Shown here: positions 8,134 to 16,301 of the stretch, in pieces | Position numbering within the stretch: the stretch's first letter is position 1 | How the letters are laid out: each line of letters starts with the position of its first letter | Assembly: GCF_927798175.1 (NCBI RefSeq) | Contig: NZ_CAKMMP010000002.1 | Span: 434,001 to 498,000, forward strand | Length of the DNA stretch: 64,000 bases | Source of the DNA: Paenibacillus sp. JJ-223 | GTDB taxonomy: Bacteria > Bacillota > Bacilli > Paenibacillales > Paenibacillaceae | Reading direction: 5' to 3' | Notes under the pieces: generated by a model | Told to the model about the DNA's origin: nothing | Seen by the model: only the letters and a program-made list of their open reading frames with translations | Database searches by the model: none | Program-made: the position numbers and the translations under genes

Positions 8134-9051
8134 TTACGGCAAAATGTTGCCTGCTGCGCGATAAATGTCATACCATTCCTGACGGGTAAGATCGATCTCG
8201 CCGGCCTTGATGCAGTCTTGCAAACGGCTAACGGTCGTCGTTCCCGTCACCGGCTGCATTTTGGCCGGATGACGCAGCAGCCAGGCAATGGCAATCGTTG
8301 TATTGGTCACACCGTATTTCGCGGCAATTTCGTCGATCTTGGCATTCAGCTCCGGGAACTTCTCGTTGCCAAGGAATACGCCTTCGAAGAATCCGTATTG
8401 GAACGGGGACCATGGCTGAATCGTAATGTCGTGCAGACGGCAATAATCCAGCACGCTGCCATCGCGGTTGACGGCGGCGTCGTTCTCCATATTCACGTTG
8501 ATCCCGCTGGAGATCATCGTTGTATTCGTAATGCTCAATTGAAGCTGGTTGGCAACCAGCGGTTGTTTCACATATTTTTTCAACAGTTCGATCTGGTTCG
8601 GATTTTGGTTGGACACCCCGAAATGGCGCACTTTGCCTTCGCGCTCAAGCAGATCGAATGCTTCGGCCACTTCCTCCGGCTCCACCAGAGCATCGGGACG
8701 ATGCAGCAGCAAAACATCGAGATATTCGGTTTTGAGGCGTTTCAAAATACCGTCCACCGAATTCAGGATATGTTCTTTGGAGAAGTCGAACATGCCCTTG
8801 CGAATGCCGCATTTGGACTGGAGAATCAGATTTTCCCTCACTTGGGGATTCATCTGGACAGCTTCGGCAAAAATCTCTTCGCACGTCCCTGCCCCGTAGA
8901 TGTCGGCATGATCAAAGAAGTTCGCGCCCGCTTCGATGGCCGAGTGGACGAAATGCTCCGCTTCCTTGCTGCTCAGTGCATTGATTCGCATGCAGCCCAC
9001 GGCTACAACCGGCACCTCAAGCGAGCTGCTTCCAAGCTTTATCGTTCTCAT
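8134..9051 (-). CDS. Aldo/keto reductase
   Basis: 305 residues; start set at the ATG that gives MRTIKLGSSSLEV because GGAGGGG lies 7 nt upstream. The catalytic tetrad of the family is visible: Asp and Tyr in FFDHADIYG, Lys in LILQSKCGIR, His in VLLLHRPD. The C-terminal PVTGTTTVSRL stretch is the NADP(H) phosphate-binding region. It resembles the YdhF-like group of NADPH-dependent oxidoreductases. Substrate unknown; monocistronic. Confidence 0.9.
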   Translation of the reverse strand: MRTIKLGSSSLEVPVVAVGCMRINALSSKEAEHFVHSAIEAGANFFDHADIYGAGTCEEIFAEAVQMNPQVRENLILQSKCGIRKGMFDFSKEHILNSVDGILKRLKTEYLDVLLLHRPDALVEPEEVAEAFDLLEREGKVRHFGVSNQNPNQIELLKKYVKQPLVANQLQLSITNTTMISSGINVNMENDAAVNRDGSVLDYCRLHDITIQPWSPFQYGFFEGVFLGNEKFPELNAKIDEIAAKYGVTNTTIAIAWLLRHPAKMQPVTGTTTVSRLQDCIKAGEIDLTRQEWYDIYRAAGNILP

Positions 9052-9413
9052 GATGATTCCCCTCCATATCAAATCGTAATGATCCTATGAACTACCAGAT
9101 GGCTTGCACAGATGATGTTCCTCTATGATTGTGACATATATGCGCAACCGTTTTCAATGGATTTATGGAAAACTTATATGGAATAATGGACGATTTACGG
9201 CGAATGAGGCCTGCAACGCATTTTTTTGCGGCAAGGTTCAAGAAGTGTGCAGGCGGGGGCTGGTTTCGTATAGAATAGAAATGTAGAAGACGGAACGCTT
9301 TTCGGGGCTGTTCCTTTTCCGTGGAGCCTGGTTAATAACTAAGAAGTGATTTTTACATAGACCTTGCGTGTTTGCTAAACGAATCTTGAATTCAGGCGGA
9401 GGGAGTTCATGCA
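9052..9413. other. Intergenic region, divergent promoters
   Basis: About 360 bp between the divergent reductase (-) and LRR gene (+). No credible coding frame. A TAGAAT box near 9271 and a GGAGGG RBS near 9398 serve the plus-strand gene; no structured RNA recognised. Confidence 0.5.
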
Positions 9414-10928
9414 ATGAAAAGAATAGCTCTTTTATTTGTCATATTGATCCTCTCGATCGGAGGAGCCGGACAGGCGATGGCCTACCCCATGTCCGAGCAG
9501 AAGAGTAGTATTGTGGAAGATCCCGCATTGGAAACCGGGCTCAAGCTCATTTTGAATAAACCCGTCGATGCCAGCCTGACCCCGTCCGATCTTCAGCAAT
9601 TGACCGTAGTCGACCTGAGCAACATGGGGATCCAGAGTCTCGCCGGGCTTGAGTATGCAACGAATCTGACGCATCTGCGCTTGTACGGCAATGAATTGAG
9701 TGACCTCACGCCGGTTGCCCATCTGACGAAATTGCGGGAAATCGACGTGCGCAACAACTATATTACATCGATTGATGCTCTTGGCGAATTGCAGAACCTT
9801 GGACGGCTGTACATCAGCAACAATTCGGTGACTTCCATTGCCGTTGTTCGGGCTTTTCCGAGACTACATACATTCTTCGCCAGCGGAAACGGGATAACGA
9901 GCATTGCGCCGCTGGAACATGCGCATGATTTGAAACGAGTCGAGGTTGCCAACAATCAGCTCACAGACCTTTCGCCCATTAGCGGCCTTACCAAATTGCA
10001 ATCCCTTAACGTTGCGAACAACCGGATTGGATCATCCGGCTCCTTGTCCGAGCTTCCGGAGTCGCTGCTCCAACTCAACGTCGCAGGCAATGATATCGTT
10101 GATGCCGAACCGCTCGCCCATTTGACCAACCTGCGGTCGCTGGACGTATCCAACAATCGGATCGAACAAATCGAGGCCTTCGGGGCATTGAACAGCCTGA
10201 AGGAGTTGAACGCGGAATCCAACCAGATTTATGATCTCCGACCGCTCGCAGCGCTGAAAAAATTGCAATCGTTGAAGCTTGCAGATAATCGAATATGGGA
10301 TCTGAGCCCGATTGCGAAGCTGAATCTATCCTCTGGACTGACGAATGGCGTGCAGGATATTTCTGCCTCATCATCCGCCATAGGCTCTCTCGTCCCGATC
10401 AATGAAATCGAGCCTGCACCATTGACGATTCAGCATAACTACCTGGACATTTCCAGCGGCAGCCAAACCATGCAAATGCTGAACCAGCTTAACGTTCGCG
10501 AGCAGAAACGTTCTCCGCAGGGCAGTATTCAAAGGTTGACCGAAGGGTCGACCACGGCATACGTCGGAGAAAAACCCTATGCATTGGATGCTGCCCCTTT
10601 CATCGATAAAGGCAGGACTTACGTTCCACTGCGCTTTGTTTCCGAGCATCTGAACGCAAGCGTGGACTGGCATCCCGCCACAGAAGAGGTCATTATTTCT
10701 CAGGGCGATCAGGTCATTCAATGGGCGGCTGGCCACCGGCAAGTGAACGTGAACGGCAATACCATCGTAAATGATGCCCCATTGCTGATTCAAAACGGCA
10801 AAGCGTTCGTTCCGGTCCGGTTCATTTCCGAGCAGCTGGAAACGACGGTCGGTTATCTGGCCGACAGCAGAACCATTCTGATTTTCGCAAACAAACCACC
10901 GGCGCAGCAGCCGGCTTTGCAACCTTAA
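9414..10928 (+). CDS. Secreted leucine-rich repeat protein with copper amine oxidase-like N-terminal (stalk) domain
   Basis: 504 residues. Signal peptide 1-24 (cleavage near AMA-YP). Residues about 45-310 hold about ten internalin-type LRRs of 21-23 residues (LTHLRLYGNELSDLTPVAHL and variants, LxxLxxLxLxxNxIxDLxPL). Residues about 380-495 hold the Cu-amine-oxidase N-terminal-like domain common in Paenibacillus surface proteins (YVPLRFVSEHLNA ... FVPVRFISEQLE), likely a wall-associated or dimerisation module. No membrane anchor at the C-terminus. Role: surface binding protein; the ligand is unknown. Confidence 0.88.
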   Translation: MKRIALLFVILILSIGGAGQAMAYPMSEQKSSIVEDPALETGLKLILNKPVDASLTPSDLQQLTVVDLSNMGIQSLAGLEYATNLTHLRLYGNELSDLTPVAHLTKLREIDVRNNYITSIDALGELQNLGRLYISNNSVTSIAVVRAFPRLHTFFASGNGITSIAPLEHAHDLKRVEVANNQLTDLSPISGLTKLQSLNVANNRIGSSGSLSELPESLLQLNVAGNDIVDAEPLAHLTNLRSLDVSNNRIEQIEAFGALNSLKELNAESNQIYDLRPLAALKKLQSLKLADNRIWDLSPIAKLNLSSGLTNGVQDISASSSAIGSLVPINEIEPAPLTIQHNYLDISSGSQTMQMLNQLNVREQKRSPQGSIQRLTEGSTTAYVGEKPYALDAAPFIDKGRTYVPLRFVSEHLNASVDWHPATEEVIISQGDQVIQWAAGHRQVNVNGNTIVNDAPLLIQNGKAFVPVRFISEQLETTVGYLADSRTILIFANKPPAQQPALQP

Positions 10929-10968
10929 TCATAGGCGCAGCCGCGTACCCGTTTATTTCAATATCAGT

Positions 10969-11005
10969 GAACTCCCTGCCAAGCTTCGTTTTGGCAGGGA
11001 GTTTG
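10969..11005 (+). terminator. Terminator after the LRR protein
   Basis: AACTCCCTGCCAA / TTGGCAGGGAGTT, 13-bp perfect stem with an 8-nt loop, followed by a T-rich stretch. Confidence 0.85.
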
Positions 11006-11135
11006 GTTATCCATCCAAAGCATAACCGTGGATTTGGGTAAATTTCACGTGGTTTGGCACATCCTTTTTTGATCAGCTAACTGATATACTGACTGTATTG
11101 AAACATACTATGGTTCTCGCGAGGAGGAACTGGAC

Positions 11136-12473
11136 ATGTCCCTGAAGGTGCGCGCGTATTCGACGACACCGGATACCCCGTGGAAGGAAAGTGTATTAAA
11201 ACCAACAAATGAAAGCGCTAACTTGAAAGTGTCGGACGAACTTTACCAGGAGGTGGAGGGGTTTGGCGGATGTTTTAACGAGCTTGGGTATATAGCCTTG
11301 TCCCATCTGAACGAAGAGCAGCGGCACGAACTCTTCCACTCCCTGTTCCACCCTGACGGTGAACATAAATTCACGATTTGCCGACTGCCCATCGGTGCAA
11401 GCGATTACGCGGCAGAATGGTACAGCCATAACGAAACCGATGGCGATTTGGCCATGGAACATTTTTCGATCGAACGAGATTTCAAATATTTAATTCCTTA
11501 TATCAAGGAGGCCTTATCCTACAATCCGAACCTGCAGCTATTCGCTTCTCCATGGAGTCCGCCGACCTGGATGAAAACGCCGAAAGCCTACAACTACGGC
11601 ACGCTGCGCTGGGAAAAGGATATTTTGGATGCATATGCGCTGTATTTCGTGAAATTTGTGCAGGCGTACCAAGAAGCCGGGATAACCATCCATCAGGTCC
11701 ATGTGCAAAACGAGGTTATCGCGGATCAGAAATTCCCTTCCTGCAAATGGACGGGCGAACAGCTGCGCGAATTCATTGCGGAGCACCTTGGGCCTGCATT
11801 CGAAAAGCACGGCCTGGACACGGAAATCTGGCTGGGCACGATCAATGCCCCCGATCCCTGGGAAGAGCTGATCCACAAAAAAACGAACGATTTCGACGAG
11901 TATGCCGGGCTTGTCCTTAGCGATCCCCAGGCATACTCCTACATTAAAGGCGTCGGTTATCAATGGGCGGGGAAACACGCCATACAACGCACGGTAGCGA
12001 GCTATCCCGAACTCCGGTACATGCAAACCGAAAACGAGTGCGGCGATGGAAACAACTCCTGGATGTACGCCAAGTACGTATTCAATCTGTTTCAGCACTA
12101 TTTCGCCAACGGAGTGAATGCATATGTGTACTGGAACATGGTTCTTGAGCCCAAAGGTCGCAGCACATGGGGATGGGAGCAAAATTCCATGGTTACCGTC
12201 GATCCGGCAACCCAACGGCTGATCCGCAATCCGGAATACTACGTCATGAAGCATTATGCCCACCACATCGTTCCTGGTGCGCGCCGCGTCGGGCTATCCG
12301 GCCCCTGGAGCGGCAAAGCTACGGCTTTCCGCAACCCGGATGGGAGCCTGGTCGTTGTTATCAACAATCCGTTCAGCGATAACCGGGAGCTGCTGCTTGC
12401 CCATGCGGGCCAGACATTCCGAATTGAACTGGAAGCCGAGTCTTTTAATAGCATCGTCCTTTCGACTTCTTGA
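11136..12473 (+). CDS. Glycoside hydrolase family 30 enzyme
   Basis: 445 residues with RBS GAGGAGGA. No signal peptide, so probably cytoplasmic. GH30 features: GFGGCFNELG near residue 44, LQLFASPWSPPTWMK, the acid/base Glu in HVQNEV, and the nucleophile Glu in MQTENE, followed by VYWNMVL and the C-terminal beta domain (LVVVINNPF). The family includes beta-glucosylceramidases, beta-1,6-glucanases and xylanases/xylosidases; this intracellular form likely acts on imported glycosides. A cre-like box lies inside the coding region (11210-11223), pointing to carbon catabolite control. Confidence 0.9.
   Translation: MSLKVRAYSTTPDTPWKESVLKPTNESANLKVSDELYQEVEGFGGCFNELGYIALSHLNEEQRHELFHSLFHPDGEHKFTICRLPIGASDYAAEWYSHNETDGDLAMEHFSIERDFKYLIPYIKEALSYNPNLQLFASPWSPPTWMKTPKAYNYGTLRWEKDILDAYALYFVKFVQAYQEAGITIHQVHVQNEVIADQKFPSCKWTGEQLREFIAEHLGPAFEKHGLDTEIWLGTINAPDPWEELIHKKTNDFDEYAGLVLSDPQAYSYIKGVGYQWAGKHAIQRTVASYPELRYMQTENECGDGNNSWMYAKYVFNLFQHYFANGVNAYVYWNMVLEPKGRSTWGWEQNSMVTVDPATQRLIRNPEYYVMKHYAHHIVPGARRVGLSGPWSGKATAFRNPDGSLVVVINNPFSDNRELLLAHAGQTFRIELEAESFNSIVLSTS
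11210..11223 (+). promoter_or_regulatory. cre-like CcpA box inside the GH30 gene
   Basis: TGAAAGCGCTAACT, matching the consensus TGWAANCGNTNWCA except for the last base, 74 bp into the gene. Intragenic cre sites near the start act as CcpA roadblocks in Bacillus. Confidence 0.5.
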
Positions 12474-12508
12474 TAAGGCTGCCATATTCGGCAATAAAAA
12501 ATGGAACC

Positions 12509-12556
12509 AAAAAACAACCATCATCGGCCCGAAAAGGCATCGAAATGGTTGTTTTG
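12509..12556 (+). terminator. Terminator after GH30
   Basis: AAAACAACCAT / ATGGTTGTTTT, 11-bp perfect stem with a long loop, ending in T residues, 35 bp after the stop. The 320 bp from here to 12876 hold no convincing gene. Confidence 0.75.
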
Positions 12557-12876
12557 TATGGTTTCGATATTGACTCCGCTTGTCCCCAATGTCCTTTCGC
12601 ATCATCAAAGTCCTGCGGACTCCAATTGACGGACCAGGACGCTTGGGGATGTTCCTCATTGGATTGCTATTTGCCAGCCCCTCCTCTCATGTTGTTATTT
12701 AGGGAATTCAACACTTTAATTCGAGGCCATGGAAAATAACAAAATTCTCCATATCAATTAATACTATATCATCGGCGCCTTGACAAAAAATAGACGAATA
12801 TCGACAGTTTGTTGTTGTCGTTCTTTGGAGTAATGTGTAAATTGCGCAAGCGATTCAGCAGGAAACACAGCGATTT

Positions 12877-15800
12877 TTGTCGAAAGTAACACCCACTATG
12901 AAAAAATCAAACACGTCCACTCATCTCAAAATGAAATATATCTGGATCATCTTGATGACCTTTGCGGTATTAGTCGGCATGCGCTGGTTCTGGACCCATC
13001 AAATGTTCCCCATTCTGCGGGATCATTCTCCTGTAAACGGCGAGCTTGATTTGCGAAATGTCGATTTGGACAGCGCACCGTTGATGTACCTGAACGGCGA
13101 ATGGGATTTCTACCCTCATCAGCTGCTAACCCTTAAGGAAATCCGATCCGGAAAATACGATTCCATCCCTATACAGGTGCCCGGAGACTGGGGAGATGCG
13201 CTTAACAACAGCGATAATACCTCTTACGGGTACGGTACTTACAGGCTGCAAATTCGGATGAACCCGATTCCGCAGCCCGTTTCATTTTGGTTCAAGAAAC
13301 TCCAGGCATCGTCCGAAGTGGAAATCAACGGCGAAACCGTATCTGCATTAGGTACAATCGGCGATACCCCCGAGCAATACAAACCCAACAGTCTATCATT
13401 CACCCCTTCTTATGACGGGAACACAACGAAGATTGACTTGGTCGTTCGGATTGCCAACTTTGACAGCCCGCATAAAGGAGGGATCATGGTGCCTGCCTAT
13501 TTCGGATCACAGGCCGCCATGGACTTTTCCCGCTGGTATTCGATCGGCTTTCAGCTCTTTATATTTCTCGTGTTGATGCTTCACGGGATCTACGCCGGCA
13601 TCCTTTTCTTGATCAACCCGTGCGAAAAATCCTTATTATACGCCTTGTTGGTTACCGTATCGGTAGGTATAGCCATTTTGTCCGCACACGATAACATTCT
13701 GATGCTGTGGTTGCCGCTCAATTACACATGGGGACTGAAAGTTCACCTGATTGCTCTGTTAGCCCTAAGCATGTTCATTATTTTATTGTTCCGAAAATTC
13801 ACGACGCGACGTTCACCCAGCCGCTGGACCCGCATATACCTTGCCATGCTGCTTGCCATGATGATCCTGACTACCGTTTCGCCGGCGTCCTTCATTTACG
13901 AAATCATCCATTATCGTATCTTTGATTGGCTGTATTGCACCGCATTCGTCTGGTTTATAACGCTCTCGGTCAAAATGGTCGGACAACAGCAGAACGACCA
14001 AGACATCATTTTCATACTGGTGTCCGCTTCCTGCATCATTTCCAACCTGTTATGGAGCTTTGCGGAACTGTCATTTAACGTCACGACGGTCTTCTATCCG
14101 TTTGATTTGGTCATGGCCCTCGCGGGATTCTCGACGTATTGGTTCAAAAAATACTTCCGCAATGCCAGATTGAACGTCGAGCTGAATGAACAGCTGATCA
14201 AAGCGGACCGCATCAAGGATCAGTTTCTGGCGAATACGTCCCATGAGCTAAGAACTCCCTTGCACGGCATCATGAATATCGCCCACAATGTCGTCTCGCA
14301 AGAGAAAGGCCGGCTGCATCCCGGCAGCCTGCAGGACATGAATCTGCTGATCACGATCAGCCGCCGCATGTCGCATCTTATTGGCGATCTGCTCGATGTC
14401 GTCCGGCTCAAGGAGCACCGCATCAAGCTGCATCCCGAGCCGATCCGGGTTCAGTCCATTGTGCCCGGAGTCATGTCCATGCTGCAGTTTATGACTGAAC
14501 GCAAAACCATAACGTTGCATAACGACATTCCCGATTCGCTGCCCGCTGTCATGGCGGACGAGAAACGACTGGTGCAAATTTTGCACAATCTGATCCATAA
14601 TGCATTGAAATTTACGGAGACCGGCATGGTGACCCTCTCTGCCGAGGTACGGGAAACAAAGGCGATCATCCATGTTTCGGACACGGGCATCGGCATGGAC
14701 AAGGAGACCCTTTCGCGCGTTTTCTCCCCATACGAACAAGGCCTGTCCGGAGATGGCCATGAACAGGGCATTGGGCTCGGGCTGAGCATCTGCCAGCAGC
14801 TCGTTGAACTGCATGGCGGTACGCTGAGCGCTCGCTCCGAACCTTCCAAAGGTTCAACGTTTACGTTCAGTTTGCCGCTGGCCAATACGGATCTCAGCCA
14901 GGTACAACCGGGAATACGGATGGAACCGTGGGAAGAAGCAGCCTCTCCCTCCACGAAGCTCTCTGCCGCGGCGAAATCAGGTTCAGAAACCAATGTGGCC
15001 GAATGGTCCGAGCAGAACACGAAGGCAGCTCACGCCTCACCTGCGGTTCTTCCTTTGCTGCAGGAAAGCCCGATTCACATTTTGGCCGTCGATGACGATC
15101 CGATCAACCTGAAGGTACTCGTCAGCATGCTTTCGTCTGAGCCTTATACCGTGACGACGGCCCATTCTGCCCGTGAAGCGTTGGAGCTGCTGGACACCCG
15201 ACAATGGGACCTGCTGGTCACCGACGTGATGATGCCTCAGATGTCCGGATACGAGCTGACTCAAAGAGTACGTGAACGCTACTCCGTCTCCGAGCTGCCC
15301 ATCTTGTTGTTAACGGCTCGCAGCCAGCCTTCGGACATCTATACCGGTTTCTCGTCCGGAGCGAACGATTACGTGACGAAACCAGTGGATGCGCTGGAAC
15401 TGAAATACCGGATTAAAGCGCTGATCGGGCTGAAACAGTCCATCAACGAACGGCTTCGGATTGAAGCTGCCTATCTGCAGGCCCAGATCCAGCCTCATTT
15501 TCTGTTCAATACGCTGAACTCCCTCATTGCATTAAGCGATATCGATACAGAGAAGATGCACAAATTCGGGGATGCGTTTGCCTCCTTTCTAAGAATCAGC
15601 TTCAACTATCTCAATACGGGAAAACTGGTGGAACTCCCTCATGAGCTGGAGCTGGTTCAGGCCTATCTGTACATTGAACAGGAACGGTTCGGAGAACGAT
15701 TGTCCATCATCTTGAATATAGAGCCTGGCCTGAACATCTTGCTGCCTCCGCTTTCCGTTCAACCCTTGGTCGAGAACGCCGTTCAGCATGGGTTGCTGGG

Positions 15801-16092
15801 AAGAGCGTCGGGCGGAACGCTAACCCTCACCATTGCCCGTGAGAAACAGAGTCAGGCCGTGCGGGTCGAGGTTCACGACAATGGCGTCGGCATGGACTCC
15901 CAATTGGTCAAGCAGCTGCTGGACGTTTCGATGCAAGGGAAACAGGGCATCGGGGTTGCCAATACGAACCGCAGGCTGATTCAGCTCTACGGACAGGGGC
16001 TGACCATTCGCAGCGAACCGGGGGCAGGTACATCCGTCTCGTTCGTTATCCCTTATCAACAGCCTGAATCCCATGAACATGCCAGGTCTTGA
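12877..16092 (+). CDS. Hybrid sensor kinase 1: 7TMR-DISM-like, HisKA-HATPase, receiver, LytS-type kinase
   Basis: 1071 residues. Order: membrane helix (about 20-40); extracellular jelly-roll (about 50-210, NGEWDFYPHQL ... VPGDWGD, WFKKLQASSEVEING); seven membrane helices (about 225-425); HisKA with His456 in SHELRTP; HATPase (GIGLGLSICQQL); receiver with DDD acidic patch and phosphoacceptor Asp783 (VTDVMMPQMSGYE); LytS-type second kinase with His874 (QIQPHFLFNTLNSL) and its own HATPase. No separate response regulator lies nearby. The TTG start is kept because the paralogue at 42613 has ATG at the aligned place in the same context (start codon, then TCGAAA). The secreted GH43 gene follows; the ligand may be a glycan, which is inference. 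Confidence 0.88.
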   Translation: MSKVTPTMKKSNTSTHLKMKYIWIILMTFAVLVGMRWFWTHQMFPILRDHSPVNGELDLRNVDLDSAPLMYLNGEWDFYPHQLLTLKEIRSGKYDSIPIQVPGDWGDALNNSDNTSYGYGTYRLQIRMNPIPQPVSFWFKKLQASSEVEINGETVSALGTIGDTPEQYKPNSLSFTPSYDGNTTKIDLVVRIANFDSPHKGGIMVPAYFGSQAAMDFSRWYSIGFQLFIFLVLMLHGIYAGILFLINPCEKSLLYALLVTVSVGIAILSAHDNILMLWLPLNYTWGLKVHLIALLALSMFIILLFRKFTTRRSPSRWTRIYLAMLLAMMILTTVSPASFIYEIIHYRIFDWLYCTAFVWFITLSVKMVGQQQNDQDIIFILVSASCIISNLLWSFAELSFNVTTVFYPFDLVMALAGFSTYWFKKYFRNARLNVELNEQLIKADRIKDQFLANTSHELRTPLHGIMNIAHNVVSQEKGRLHPGSLQDMNLLITISRRMSHLIGDLLDVVRLKEHRIKLHPEPIRVQSIVPGVMSMLQFMTERKTITLHNDIPDSLPAVMADEKRLVQILHNLIHNALKFTETGMVTLSAEVRETKAIIHVSDTGIGMDKETLSRVFSPYEQGLSGDGHEQGIGLGLSICQQLVELHGGTLSARSEPSKGSTFTFSLPLANTDLSQVQPGIRMEPWEEAASPSTKLSAAAKSGSETNVAEWSEQNTKAAHASPAVLPLLQESPIHILAVDDDPINLKVLVSMLSSEPYTVTTAHSAREALELLDTRQWDLLVTDVMMPQMSGYELTQRVRERYSVSELPILLLTARSQPSDIYTGFSSGANDYVTKPVDALELKYRIKALIGLKQSINERLRIEAAYLQAQIQPHFLFNTLNSLIALSDIDTEKMHKFGDAFASFLRISFNYLNTGKLVELPHELELVQAYLYIEQERFGERLSIILNIEPGLNILLPPLSVQPLVENAVQHGLLGRASGGTLTLTIAREKQSQAVRVEVHDNGVGMDSQLVKQLLDVSMQGKQGIGVANTNRRLIQLYGQGLTIRSEPGAGTSVSFVIPYQQPESHEHARS

Positions 16093-16116
16093 CCATGACA
16101 AGACCGGAAACCTGCG

Positions 16117-16140
16117 CCCTTCGTCAAGAAGGGGGTTTTT
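16117..16140 (+). terminator. Terminator after hybrid kinase 1
   Basis: CCCTTC / GAAGGG stem with a 5-nt loop, then GG and five T residues, 25 bp after the stop. Confidence 0.7.
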
Positions 16141-16227
16141 GCGCTCTCCAGCTGCCCTTGGGAAGGCGCTCTTCCCGCTGCAGCTCGCCCGAACCAGATT
16201 GAATTCACTCCGGCGAGGAATGTTCAC

Positions 16228-16255
16228 TTGCCTATTTGGCCATTTTTTGTAAAAT
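16228..16255 (+). promoter_or_regulatory. Putative sigma-A promoter of the GH43 gene
   Basis: TTGCCT, 16-bp spacer, TAAAAT, 47 bp upstream of the ATG. A cre-like box follows immediately. Confidence 0.45.
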
Positions 16256-16261
16256 AATTGA

Positions 16262-16275
16262 TGTAAGCGCTTTAT
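16262..16275 (+). promoter_or_regulatory. cre-like CcpA box upstream of GH43
   Basis: TGTAAGCGCTTTAT: the TGWAANCGNTNW core is intact and AAGCGCTT is palindromic; only the last two positions differ. It lies just downstream of the putative -10, where CcpA would block transcription. Confidence 0.5.
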
Positions 16276-16301
16276 TTCAAACTCTTGGGGAGGTGCTTGA
16301 G

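Noticed and set aside
12470-12739. 89-codon frame between GH30 and hybrid kinase 1
   Set aside because: It overlaps the GH30 stop and runs through the GH30 terminator; no RBS.
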